Shown one piece after another: positions 6,090-13,975 of a DNA stretch of 33,874 bases. The notes below the pieces were generated by a model. It worked only from the letters and a program-made list of their open reading frames with translations. It did no database searches and was not told where the DNA came from. The DNA is from an uncultured Elusimicrobia bacterium. Its GTDB lineage: Bacteria; Elusimicrobiota; Elusimicrobia; Elusimicrobiales; UBA9959. The stretch covers positions 1 through 33,874 of the forward strand of contig CAIXBR010000095.1 in assembly GCA_903917735.1 (NCBI GenBank), in the 5' to 3' direction. The position numbers and the translations under genes are program-made. Positions within the stretch are counted from its first letter, which is position 1. Each line of letters begins with the position of its first letter.

Positions 6090-7204
6090 TTTCCACCTCC
6101 GTTAAGCTTGTCCGACATGGGGCGGGTTATGTAGCCGGTCTCCAGCAGGAAAGCCACCAACTCTTTGGTGTTCTCCATGCGCTGGAACGCGTCCAACCGC
6201 TCGGGCGTGCCGTCTATATAGGACTCGTAAGTTATGCCGGCGCGGTCGGCGAACTCTTCCATGGCAGAAGAGCCGTCCAGGCGGTTCAGCACGCTGGCGT
6301 CGCGCAGGTCACCCACGGCGCCGCGATGGCCGTTAATGAAGCGGCGGCCGAACTCTTTGCTCCACAGCTGGCCGGAGGCCTTGTAGTGGGTGTAATCGTA
6401 AATATGCGCGGCCTCATGGAAGAACAGGCGCGCGCTGTCGGCGGAGTCGCCCATAAGGAAGATCTCGCCGGTCACCACGTTGGCCTCGCCGCGCCAGGGG
6501 GCGGCAGCATAGCGCGCAGGCTCCATGTAGTCCACGCGCTTTACCTGGGCTCGCGCGGCGGGCGGCAGCAGGTCCAGGAAGCTTTTAATTTTGGCGCGGG
6601 AGGCATTGTCCGGGAAGTTCACCAGCGCAACGCCGCAGTAGGTCTCCTGCGGCTTTTTGGAGGTGAGGTCCTGTATTTTGGGGCAGGTGTGCGAACCAAT
6701 GAATTTAAGGTCGGCTTCTTCCACGTCCACAGCACTGCCTTTGGCGGCCTGCACGTTGCTCACTGCGGCCTGCTTGCCGCCGCCGGTGGCCAGGAACGGT
6801 TTTACCATGCGGTAGTCGTCGGTGATCATGGGCTCCAGGATGTCGGCTTCCTTGCCGTCCAGGTAAAGCTTGCCGGTAGGCCCGTTCCAGGCTATTTTTA
6901 TCTGCACCGGCACGCCTTTTTTGAAGTTGTGCGGCACGCGGGCGGCGGTGCGTATGCACGGGCCGAACTCGCGCAGCACCAGCAGGTCCTCGGCGGCCAG
7001 GTGCACCTCGTAATTCTCTTTGGAGTCTTCCGAGGCGGCGCGCAGCAGCACTATGTCGCGCCCGGCCGGGTATTTGTCGGCCAGCGGGGTAACGGTGAAC
7101 TCCAGCGTGCCGGCGCCTGAGGCCGGGTATTGGCCGGCGCGGGCCGGGCGGCAGGGCAGCACCAGAGCGGCGGCCGCCAGCAGGAATAGTATGGTTCTTG
7201 ACAT
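6086..7204 (-). CDS. Secreted HEAAH zinc-metallopeptidase-like protein
   Basis: This 372-residue protein runs from the ATG at 7204 (MSRTILFLLAAAALVLPCRP, then ARA|G as likely signal cleavage). Residues about 25-165 form a beta-rich region with VPVQIKIAWNGPTGKLYLDG, resembling a concanavalin/LamG-type jelly roll. The second half carries ARLFFHEAAHIYDYTHY, with H263-E-A-A-H267 as a zincin-type metal motif, and a later EEFADRAGITYESYI whose glutamates could be the third ligand. It is probably an exported metallopeptidase acting on a surface or carbohydrate-associated substrate. I see no ribosome site at 7204, but TACAAT lies exactly 6 nt upstream, suggesting a leaderless message. It is coupled to the gene at 5277-6089. 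Confidence 0.7.
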   Translation of the reverse strand: MSRTILFLLAAAALVLPCRPARAGQYPASGAGTLEFTVTPLADKYPAGRDIVLLRAASEDSKENYEVHLAAEDLLVLREFGPCIRTAARVPHNFKKGVPVQIKIAWNGPTGKLYLDGKEADILEPMITDDYRMVKPFLATGGGKQAAVSNVQAAKGSAVDVEEADLKFIGSHTCPKIQDLTSKKPQETYCGVALVNFPDNASRAKIKSFLDLLPPAARAQVKRVDYMEPARYAAAPWRGEANVVTGEIFLMGDSADSARLFFHEAAHIYDYTHYKASGQLWSKEFGRRFINGHRGAVGDLRDASVLNRLDGSSAMEEFADRAGITYESYIDGTPERLDAFQRMENTKELVAFLLETGYITRPMSDKLNGGGK

Positions 7205-7210
7205 ACCGAG

Positions 7211-7240
7211 ATTGTATTCCATTTTAGCGCCCGCCCACAA
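7211..7240 (-). promoter_or_regulatory. Sigma-70-type promoter giving a leaderless start at 7204
   Basis: On the minus strand, TTGTGG (7240-7235) is followed 18 nt later by TACAAT (7216-7211), and the ATG begins after 6 more nt. Transcription would start at or within one base of the start codon. Confidence 0.55.
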
Positions 7241-7281
7241 TGCCGGCCTACCGACCGGCTGACTGCCCTGGAAGGCTTGGG

Positions 7282-7310
7282 TTGAACGCCGTTATTTTAA
7301 CGGCTACAAT
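7282..7310 (+). promoter_or_regulatory. Sigma-70-type promoter, TTGAAC-N17-TACAAT
   Basis: TTGAAC (7282-7287) is followed at exactly 17 bp by TACAAT (7305-7310). The first ATG (7317) falls at the predicted transcription start. A second in-frame ATG (7335) has AGGGA upstream. The promoter is divergent from the one at 7211-7240. Confidence 0.7.
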
Positions 7311-7334
7311 CAGAGTATGGACCAGGGATGCATT

Positions 7335-8198
7335 ATGATGCGGATGTTCCTTTGCTCGGCGCTGCTGGCTCTGGCCGCGCCCCTGCGCGCGGGAGAGGGG
7401 GCGTGGCGCAGCACCGCGGACCGCAGGCATGTTATACAGGTTCCCGCGAATTGGACTACCGCGGCTGCCATGCCGGGGCTTACGCCTAAGGGGATTTTTC
7501 ACGTGTTCTCGCTGGAGCCCAGGTCGCGCGCGTTCGTGCTTGATATCGCCGCCGAGAACGCGCAGGACTCTAAAGCCGTGTTAACGGAGGACCTTTTCGC
7601 CAGGGCGCGCAAACTAGCCGGGAATCCGCCGGCGCAGCGGGCGCAGCTGCCGGACTACTCCCTGTTCGAATATTTCAAGTCTACCTATGCTGCCGGGCGC
7701 GCGGGCTGGCGCGTACAAGGCGTGCTGCATAAATACGTGCAGCGCTATTACCTCACTTTTAGTTCGGCCGCGGGTTACCCCGGAGACAAAGAATGGAAAG
7801 AAGCCATGCAGCTCCTTGCCAGCCTGGAACCCTCCGAACCTGCGGCGAGCGGCTGGGAGAACGATTTTCTGAATAAAATTTCAGCCGCCGGCCTTGGCCA
7901 AAGCTCCCAGGCTGCCGGCGTGAGTCTTAAACATACCGCTGCCGCCCGCGCTGACGGCACGGGCGTCGGTTTTGAGGACATAGAGATCTTCGGCTGCAAG
8001 AACTTTTCCGGCAACCTGTATCTTTTCAACACGGACCAGTCGGCTCATTGCTGGATAGCTACCCTGGAAGACTACACGGCGTTTCTAGCCAAGCTAAGCG
8101 AGAGATCCTGGAAAGAAAGCCCTCCGTCTTTCCAGGATTGTCCCCCGGCCATGCGGCAGGAGCGGGCCTGCGACCCGGAGAAACTCAGGAACTTCTGA
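7335..8198 (+). CDS. Secreted protein of unknown function
   Basis: From the ATG at 7335 this is 287 residues with a signal peptide (MMRMFLCSALLALAAPLRAG). The mature part starts WRSTADRRHVIQVPANW and holds segments such as FHVFSLEPRSRAFVLDIAAE and YLTFSSAAGY. This resembles the PsbP/DUF1795-like fold of small secreted proteins that begin with a 'V-x-x-P-x-x-W' strand, but I cannot assign it. Four cysteines in the C-terminal third (GCKNF, HCWIA, QDCPP, RACDP) could form disulfides. The alternative start at 7317 adds MDQGCI and coincides with the predicted transcription start. I prefer 7335 because AGGGA lies 6 nt before it and the signal peptide begins there. Confidence 0.65.
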   Translation: MMRMFLCSALLALAAPLRAGEGAWRSTADRRHVIQVPANWTTAAAMPGLTPKGIFHVFSLEPRSRAFVLDIAAENAQDSKAVLTEDLFARARKLAGNPPAQRAQLPDYSLFEYFKSTYAAGRAGWRVQGVLHKYVQRYYLTFSSAAGYPGDKEWKEAMQLLASLEPSEPAASGWENDFLNKISAAGLGQSSQAAGVSLKHTAAARADGTGVGFEDIEIFGCKNFSGNLYLFNTDQSAHCWIATLEDYTAFLAKLSERSWKESPPSFQDCPPAMRQERACDPEKLRNF

Positions 8199-8293
8199 GG
8201 CGGAGCATTTTTAACGGCAAATTGCGGATGTAGTAAGTTTACCCGTGGGTAGAAGGGAGGTTCAACCTTCTATCGCGGTTAATCCTAGGGGGA

Positions 8294-9598
8294 CTAATCC
8301 AGGAAGAACTCTTCGCCGTTCTTCAGCAAGCGGGCGCGTTTGCCGAAGGTTTCGGTGAATTTTTCGGCGTGGCCGGTGTTTATGGGGACTATGTAGCGCG
8401 GTTTTTTATTTTCCACCATTTTGCGGATGGTGCTGAAATACGCGTGGCTGGTGGTTGGCATGGGGATATCGGTCAGGCCCCGGGCCTTGAACCACTCCAG
8501 CGTATCGCTCATGCCGGCTTCTTCGGTGTAGGTTTCCCAGTCGGAATACAGGAAGGTGCCGCCACCGAGATCTTTTATCTGTTCGTCCACCCAGAGCTGC
8601 GAATTGGCGCGCACGGGGATTATAAGGCGGTCCAGATTGTCGCGCACCCAGTCCCAGCCGAACAGTTTGGGGCGCATGCGGCTGAAAGTCTCGGTGTATT
8701 CGGTCAGCTGGTAGATGCGCTGCGTGGCGGTGGTCCTGATTATGCGCAGGAACTCGGTCTCCAGGCCGGGGATCTTCAGGTCCACGCCCTGTTTCAGCGC
8801 CAGGCCTTTCACCCTTTCCAGCAGCAGCGCCGTGTAACCGTCTACCACCAAGTAGCGCCGTGTATTCTTGGCTAAGTAGGCCAGGCTGGTAAGCAGGCCT
8901 ATATCCTGCCCCGCGCACATGAAATAAAGCGCGCCGTTATGGCCCTTCACGCGGGTTTCTATCTCGCCCATAACGTCAGCCTCGGTGGGGCCTTTCTCAA
9001 CTTCGGCCTGGGTGCCTTCGGTTATGATGGCGTCTATGGGACCCATGTTGGCCGCCAGGAACTGCTTAAAAGCGTTGGCTTTATTGCCGTGCTCGCGGAA
9101 GTCGCCGGTATAAATAACCCTTTTGCCTTCCGACTCTATCAGGAAAGCGAAGGACTCGGCCGCGGTATGGTCCATCAGGTACGGGGTTATGACGAAACGG
9201 CCGATTATGAATTTGTGGCCCCTGCGGAAATAGTTTATGCCGACCGGGAGTTTCTTGCCGTCGCGCGGCATTTTGGTGGTTATGCGCGCTACGTCTTCCA
9301 TTATCTCGGACATGAAGACTTTTATGCCGGGGTTTATGGGGCGGGCCAGCAGCGCGCCGTAATGGTCCAGGTGCGTGTGGGAGATGAGCAGCGCCAGGAT
9401 GGGATTGGGAGAGGTGTCGTACAGGCCGGGGATGTTCAGGATGGCCTCTTCCGGGTCGGTCTCTATGTTTTTGCCGGTTTCGGGGCCGGTTTTGGGCAGA
9501 GGGGAGCCGTAATCCAACAAGATCCTGGATTTGCCGGAACGTATCTCCACACAGTTGCCGCCTATCTCTTCGGCGCCGCGGTGTACGATGATCTTCAT
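8294..9598 (-). CDS. MBL-fold metallo-hydrolase, RNase J-like
   Basis: This 434-residue protein shows the metallo-beta-lactamase metal motifs H74-T-H-L-D-H79, a later MDHTAAESFAFLIE (about residue 156) and YTGDFREHGNKA (about 178). A C-terminal VPINTGHAEKF replaces the usual RNase J histidine motif. The opening MKIIVHRGAEEIGGNCVEIR is characteristic of RNase J/beta-CASP relatives (G-x-x-E-I-G-x-N). These enzymes bind two zinc ions and cleave or trim RNA. The beta-CASP insertion would be residues about 215-380. It is shorter than true RNase J (about 550 residues) and lacks its C-terminal domain, so the substrate is uncertain. It appears to be a single gene; a TATAAT lies 21 nt before the ATG with no clear ribosome site. 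Confidence 0.8.
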   Translation of the reverse strand: MKIIVHRGAEEIGGNCVEIRSGKSRILLDYGSPLPKTGPETGKNIETDPEEAILNIPGLYDTSPNPILALLISHTHLDHYGALLARPINPGIKVFMSEIMEDVARITTKMPRDGKKLPVGINYFRRGHKFIIGRFVITPYLMDHTAAESFAFLIESEGKRVIYTGDFREHGNKANAFKQFLAANMGPIDAIITEGTQAEVEKGPTEADVMGEIETRVKGHNGALYFMCAGQDIGLLTSLAYLAKNTRRYLVVDGYTALLLERVKGLALKQGVDLKIPGLETEFLRIIRTTATQRIYQLTEYTETFSRMRPKLFGWDWVRDNLDRLIIPVRANSQLWVDEQIKDLGGGTFLYSDWETYTEEAGMSDTLEWFKARGLTDIPMPTTSHAYFSTIRKMVENKKPRYIVPINTGHAEKFTETFGKRARLLKNGEEFFLD

Positions 9599-9737
9599 AT
9601 GGTTTGCGCTGTTATAGTAATTATATGTTTTTGCGCGGCGCGTATTTTACTTACGGCCTTGAGTATTATTCCGTATAGCGGGAGAACGCCGGCAAAGGGT
9701 ATTGTGTAAAAAGAAGCAGCACTAAAAGGAGAATAAC

Positions 9738-10490
9738 ATGAAATTAGTCACCATTGCGCTGATGGCCGCCTCGGCGGCCATGCTGGGTATGAGCGTGCCC
9801 GCGCAAGCGTCCAAAATGGACAGCCACATAAAATAGGCCGCGCAGAAGTCGCACGTATTCAAGACCTATCTTAAAGGCGACGACATAAAAGTCGCCTCCA
9901 AGGACGGGGCTGTCACTTTGACCGGCAGCGTGGCCGAGAATTCCCACAGATCGCTGGCCCAGGAGACCGTGGCGGACCTGCCCGGCGTGAAGAGCGTGGA
10001 CAACAAGTTGACGGTCAAGAACGCGGCCCCCGAGAACTCGGACGCGTGGCTGGCCGACAAGCTCAGAATCACGCTGCTGTTCCACCGCAGCGTAAGCGCC
10101 GGCAAGACCGACGTGGAAGTGAAGAACGGCGCAGCGACCCTGCACGGCGTGGCCGTCAGCCAGGCGCAGAAGGAACTTACCACCCAGTACGCCAAGGACG
10201 TGGACGGGATCACGGACGTGAAGAACGAAATGGCCGTAAAGGAAGACCCGAAAGCCGCCAAGCGCACCACGGGCGAACGGATAGACGACGCCTCCATTAC
10301 CGCCCAGGTTAAGATGGCGCTGATCTTCCACCACTCCACCAGCTTCCTTAAAACCACCGTAACCACCAAGAACGGCGTAGTGACGCTGGGCGGCAAGGCC
10401 AAGAACACCGCGGAAAAAGATCTGGTAACCAAGCTTGTGCAGGACATCAACGGCGTGAAAGACGTAAAGAACCTGATGACCGCCGACTGA
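9738..10490 (+). pseudogene. Exported triple-BON-domain protein interrupted by an in-frame TAG
   Basis: A strong ribosome site (AAAAGGAG) precedes the ATG at 9738, which opens a signal peptide (MKLVTIALMAASAAMLGMSV, PAQA). Codon 33 is TAG (9834-9836) after KMDSHIK. The frame then continues without interruption for 217 codons. It encodes three BON domains, each with a V-x-x-x-x-G-x-V-T-L-x-G core and a G-V-x-x-V-x-N end (about residues 40-92, 100-165 and 175-249). BON/OsmY-like proteins are periplasmic and bind membranes or phospholipids. Changing TAG to CAG (Gln) would restore a normal protein. Either this is a nonsense mutation or sequence error, or the codon is read through. A downstream start would lose the signal peptide. 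Confidence 0.75.
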
Positions 10491-10578
10491 ACCGGGGTTG
10501 AAAGCGGTTTTATCGCCGCTGCCGGCCGCCAGTTCAGGCTGTAACCGGCGGTGGCGGTATTTTGAAAAGGAGAATCTT

Positions 10579-10728
10579 ATGCTTGAGACAATTGTCGGAA
10601 TACTGCTGGTCCTGTGGCTGCTGGGGCTGGTGACCAGCTACACCATGGGCGGGTTAATCCATGTACTGCTGGTAGTGGCGATAGTTGTTGTGCTGGTCAG
10701 GGTGATAAAAGGGCGCAAAGTAGTTTAG
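10579..10728 (+). CDS. Small membrane protein, Lmo0937 family
   Basis: This 49-residue protein starts at the ATG at 10579 (ribosome site AAAAGGAG). It begins MLETIVGILLVLWLLGLVTS, then YTMGGLIHVLLVVAIVVVLV and RVIKGRKVV. It has two transmembrane segments joined by a short G-x-x-I-H turn. This is the typical layout of the Lmo0937-family membrane proteins, which often accompany BON/OsmY-like stress proteins. No biochemical function is established. It follows the BON gene by 88 bp and precedes the AsmA-like gene by 15 bp. Confidence 0.8.
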   Translation: MLETIVGILLVLWLLGLVTSYTMGGLIHVLLVVAIVVVLVRVIKGRKVV

Positions 10729-10743
10729 GTTAGCCCTGGAACT

Positions 10744-11781
10744 ATGACCATAGGAAAAAGCCGCGTGCTGCGGCTTTCCCTGCTGCTTTTATCCGTACTG
10801 GCCTTAGGGGCAGTTCTGAAGGAAGCTGTGGCCCCGCGGCTGCTGCGGCGCAAACTTGTTGCGGCGGTACAGGGTGGCTGCGCCACCTGCACACTTTCGC
10901 TGGGGCGGGTGCGGGTTTCGCTGCTGCCTTTGGCGGTCAGCGGGTTCGGCGTGCGGTTCACCGGCGGCACGCCGAACGCCACCGTAGTCAGTTGCGAAGC
11001 GCGGCGGGTTTATATCCCGTTCGCGCTTTTCCCGCTTTTAAGGGGACGGCTGCGCGCCGGCAGGATAGAAATAGACCAGCCGGCGGTGACGGTAACGGAG
11101 GGCGACCTGTACGGCCCCACTTCGGCCGGCGGTGCGCCGCCCGACCTTGAGATAGAGGGCGCGGCGGTGAAGAACGGTTCGTTCGTTTATGTCCGGGAAC
11201 GCCCCGGCCGGACGGGCAGGATCGGCGTAACGCGGATAAACGCGGCCATGGGGCCCGCGGGCAGTTCGGACCGGCTTAAGGACGCGGACGTGGAGGCCAG
11301 CGCGGACGGCCTGCTGGAGAAGTCCGGGCAGTTCCGTCTGCAGGTTCGGGCCAAATTCTTGGCGAAGGCGCCGGACACGGACGTGAAACTGCAGATCAAC
11401 GGGCAGAACCTGGCGGAGCTGGACCCGTTCTTCAAGCCCGAAGACGGCATACAGCTACACGGTACCATTCTGGAGGGCCGCAGCACGGTGAAGGTGCGCG
11501 GCGCGGGCCTGAGCGCTTCGGCCTATGTGCGCTACCGGGGGCTCAGCGTTAAGATAGAACAGAACAAGAGACGCAGCGGCCTATCGGCGTTCTTCCAGAG
11601 CCTGCTGGCGTCCGTCACGATGGTCAAACAGAACTCGGATGGCGGGCATTACGACCGCTTTGGCGCGGCGGACCTGCAAAGAAAGCCGAAAGAGACCGTG
11701 ATAAGTTTCATCCTGCGGGGCATGAAAGTAGCCGCCATGGAAGTTTCCTCGAAAGGCAGCCGGGGGGCTGACCACCGTTAA
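10744..11781 (+). CDS. AsmA/DUF748-like inner-membrane-anchored protein
   Basis: This 345-residue protein has one N-terminal transmembrane anchor (about residues 9-28, LRLSLLLLSVLALGAVL). The remainder is periplasmic and beta-rich, with FALFPLLRGRLRAGRIEIDQ followed by PAVTV. The 'L-x-x-G-x-L-x-[AV]-x-x-I-x-I-x-x-P' pattern is the hallmark of the AsmA/DUF748 group. These proteins are related to bridge-like lipid-transport proteins and are implicated in outer-membrane lipid homeostasis. At 345 residues it is a short member. It follows the small membrane protein by 15 bp and ends at a bidirectional terminator. The start ATG has only a weak ribosome site (TGGAAC), consistent with translation after the upstream gene. 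The family call rests on the pattern, not on an alignment. Confidence 0.65.
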   Translation: MTIGKSRVLRLSLLLLSVLALGAVLKEAVAPRLLRRKLVAAVQGGCATCTLSLGRVRVSLLPLAVSGFGVRFTGGTPNATVVSCEARRVYIPFALFPLLRGRLRAGRIEIDQPAVTVTEGDLYGPTSAGGAPPDLEIEGAAVKNGSFVYVRERPGRTGRIGVTRINAAMGPAGSSDRLKDADVEASADGLLEKSGQFRLQVRAKFLAKAPDTDVKLQINGQNLAELDPFFKPEDGIQLHGTILEGRSTVKVRGAGLSASAYVRYRGLSVKIEQNKRRSGLSAFFQSLLASVTMVKQNSDGGHYDRFGAADLQRKPKETVISFILRGMKVAAMEVSSKGSRGADHR

Positions 11782-11786
11782 AGAAA

Positions 11787-11815
11787 AACCCGGCTGGTCA
11801 GGCCGGGTTCTTTTC
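11787..11815. terminator. Bidirectional terminator between converging genes
   Basis: AACCCGGC (11787-11794) and GCCGGGTT (11802-11809) form an 8-bp stem. The plus strand continues TTCTTTT-like and the minus strand TTTTTCTTT, serving both the AsmA-like and 5'-nucleotidase genes. Confidence 0.85.
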
Positions 11816-11829
11816 CGCGTCCGCGGAGT

Positions 11830-13380
11830 TCACTTCGCTATTGTTATCCTTCCCCTTTCCGGAGCGGTCACGGGACCGTCGGCGAAAGCTTTTATCATCT
11901 GGTCGCGCACCGGCAGGAGGGTATCTTTTATATCCTTGCCCGCCAGAAAGACCGGGCCGCCGCCGCCGAAGGCCAGGTAGTTGTTGGTGGCTATAAGGAA
12001 TTCGTCACCCGGGGCTATTTCTTTGCCGTTGTGCTTCAGGGTCATTTCGGCGGCGCCGCCGTCCGGGCCCCGCCTGAACCCCACCGCCAGGCCGGAGACC
12101 TGCATGGTGGTTCTGCCGTTGCGGATGTAGCCGGTCATAAGGGTTTTAAGCTGGGCGCCGCTGAGGCGCATGGTAACTATGGTATTGTCGAAAGGCATGG
12201 CTTGGTAAAGGTCGCGCAGTTTAACTTCGCCCTTCCTTATTTCCGACCTGAGAGCCTCGGTGTTCTGGAAGGCTATGTCGGCGCCGGCGGCCTTGAGGGT
12301 TACGTCGCACAGCCAGTTGCCTATGTCGGAATCCAACCCGTCGGGGGAGAAGTTCAGGTCCGTGGCGGCCTGTCCGACAACGTTGCCCATTTCGCGTTCG
12401 ACGTCCGCGCTGAAGCCGGCTATGATCTTAAGCACCGCGGCATCTTCGCCCGTCTTGTCTATCCAAAGCGGGACAAGGGCCACTTTAATACTGGTCAGCT
12501 TGCCGGTGGCGTCGTCGAAATTCATTTCTGCCCGGGTGACGTAGGAAAGGCCATAGCTGCTTTCCCCCAGCCAGGTGCCGGAGACGGGGTCGTGATAGCC
12601 GTTCAGGAGGGCTACATGGTTATGGCCGCCCAAGATGAGGTCTATGCCTTTAGCGGCGCGGGCTACCTGCAGGGTGCCGGGAGGGGCGGGGTTGAAGGTC
12701 CAGGTTGAGACGTCCACCCGTTTAAGGCCCAGGTCTTCGCTGAGGCCTATATGGGCCAGCACTATTACTGCGTCCGGGCGCTGTTTTTCTAACTCGGGCA
12801 GCCATTTTGCGGCTTCGGAGGCTTCGTCGCGGAAGTCCAGGTGCTTTACATTGGCCGGCAGGGTGGTGATGGCGGTATGTTTGCCCAGCAGGCCCATTAC
12901 GGCTATGCGATGGCCGTCTTTTTGGATAATGGTGTACGGCTTGAGGTAGTCGGCGTGGGCACCGTCGGCTTTGTAATACAGGTTGGCGCCCAGGAAGGGG
13001 AAAGAGGCGCTGGAGACCAGCACTTTCAGGTTGGGTTCGGTGTAGTCGTAGTCGTGGTTGCCGGGGACGGCGGCGGCGTAGCCCAGTTGGTTCATAAGGG
13101 TGATGCTGGCCATGCCTTTAGTAAGAATGCCTTCGGGCGTGCCCTGGAACATGTCACCGGAATCTAAGAGGAGGTAAGGGGTGGTTTCTTTCTGCAGCAG
13201 GGCGGACAGGGCCGCAAAGCCGCCTATGAGGCGGGTGGAGTTGGCGTTGTCCCAGCGGGCGGGGCGCGCGGAATACCAGCCGTGGGCGTCCGAGGTGTGG
13301 TAAATAGCTATGGTGCTTGCGGCGGCGTTAAGGCCGGCCGAGGCCAAGAGCAGGGTGAGCGCGAGAATTGTTTTTTTCAT
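11830..13380 (-). CDS. Periplasmic 5'-nucleotidase / UDP-sugar hydrolase-like (UshA family)
   Basis: This 516-residue protein runs from the ATG at 13380 with signal peptide MKKTILALTLLLASAGLNAA. The metallophosphatase domain shows IYHTSDAHGWY (D31, H33), LLDSGDMFQGT, PGNHDYDY, VLAHIGLSEDLG and LGGHNH, all the usual metal and active-site motifs. The C-terminal 5'-nucleotidase domain begins near GNWLCDVTLKAAGADIAFQN and includes PFDNTIVTMRLSG and a nucleotide-base site region (FRRGPDGG, NNYLAFGGGG). It hydrolyses external nucleotides or UDP-sugars to nucleosides for uptake, which fits the nucleoside phosphorylase and NCS2 permease elsewhere in the window. A TACAAT 13 nt before the ATG implies a very short leader. 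Confidence 0.85.
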   Translation of the reverse strand: MKKTILALTLLLASAGLNAAASTIAIYHTSDAHGWYSARPARWDNANSTRLIGGFAALSALLQKETTPYLLLDSGDMFQGTPEGILTKGMASITLMNQLGYAAAVPGNHDYDYTEPNLKVLVSSASFPFLGANLYYKADGAHADYLKPYTIIQKDGHRIAVMGLLGKHTAITTLPANVKHLDFRDEASEAAKWLPELEKQRPDAVIVLAHIGLSEDLGLKRVDVSTWTFNPAPPGTLQVARAAKGIDLILGGHNHVALLNGYHDPVSGTWLGESSYGLSYVTRAEMNFDDATGKLTSIKVALVPLWIDKTGEDAAVLKIIAGFSADVEREMGNVVGQAATDLNFSPDGLDSDIGNWLCDVTLKAAGADIAFQNTEALRSEIRKGEVKLRDLYQAMPFDNTIVTMRLSGAQLKTLMTGYIRNGRTTMQVSGLAVGFRRGPDGGAAEMTLKHNGKEIAPGDEFLIATNNYLAFGGGGPVFLAGKDIKDTLLPVRDQMIKAFADGPVTAPERGRITIAK

Positions 13381-13436
13381 GGTCGATATGTATATTGTAG
13401 GCAAAGCCGGGGCTGGGGCACAAATCGGGGAAAGAA

Positions 13437-13466
13437 AACCCGGCGGTGAGGCCGGGGTTTCTTTTT
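13437..13466. terminator. Terminator downstream of the dut-ChrB operon
   Basis: AACCCGGC and GCCGGGGTT arms (13437-13459) are flanked by T-rich tracts on both strands: TTTCTTTTT on plus and TTTTCTTT on minus. On the minus strand it ends the ChrB-domain gene. Confidence 0.8.
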
Positions 13467-13494
13467 AATTTCTCCGGATCAGATAAGGCTCTGG

Positions 13495-13959
13495 TCAAAT
13501 CCCCTGATGCTGCCGGGCATGTGCGGATGAGGTTGTAGTTCTTTCCCCTTTCAGGGCCGCGTAGAGCGCGTCGTAGACGAAGAACTGGTGCTCCAGGTTC
13601 TCGTCGTCGTTGGGGAACATCAGCGAATAGCCGCGGGCTATTGCCTCCAGGCCGGCGGCATAAGGGTGGGCTTTAATATCGCCGGTGTCAGCCGCGTTCA
13701 CTATGTCGGCCATCTTATGGAGGACGGGGTCGGTAAGATCATATTTCTTAAGGATGGCCCTGAAGGTGCAGTCACCGCCTTGGTGGCCGAGTTCGGCCTC
13801 CTCCACGTCGAAAGGGATGGCGTTCTCCTCGCGTGCGATCTTATCCACCAGGCTTTCAGCGGCGAAGATTATCTCCGCCTGCGAGTCCACGAACCTTTCT
13901 ATCAGCCAAGGGCAGGCTACCCTGTCCACGTGTACATGCGCTCTGGTGATCCATTTCAT
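13495..13959 (-). CDS. Chromate-resistance ChrB C-terminal-domain protein
   Basis: This 154-residue protein starts at the ATG at 13959, behind a perfect AGGAGGAAATC ribosome site; the longer frame overlaps dut. It shows VDRVACPWLIERFVDSQAEI, then IPFDVEEAELGHQGGDCTFR, then KYDLTDPVLHKMADIVNAAD. These match the ChrB C-terminal domain (V-D-R-x-A-C-P-W-L-I-x-R-F). In proteobacteria ChrB senses chromate and regulates a ChrA efflux pump, and its C-terminal domain has been implicated in chromate reduction. Here the N-terminal regulatory domain is absent and no chrA is visible. It is translated right after dut (16 bp). The function is therefore open; chromate resistance should not be assumed. Confidence 0.8.
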   Translation of the reverse strand: MKWITRAHVHVDRVACPWLIERFVDSQAEIIFAAESLVDKIAREENAIPFDVEEAELGHQGGDCTFRAILKKYDLTDPVLHKMADIVNAADTGDIKAHPYAAGLEAIARGYSLMFPNDDENLEHQFFVYDALYAALKGERTTTSSAHARQHQGI

Positions 13960-13975
13960 GATTTCCTCCTGCCGT

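Noticed and set aside
9744..10450. Long minus-strand open frames opposite the BON gene
   Set aside because: They are shadows: the plus frame shows clear BON repeats with normal codon use, and the reverse products have no motif.
9738..10490. Genome-wide recoding of TAG as a sense codon
   Set aside because: TAG ends several well-defined genes here (10726-10728, 26488-26490, and DUF559 at 4405), so a general reassignment is unlikely; local readthrough remains possible.
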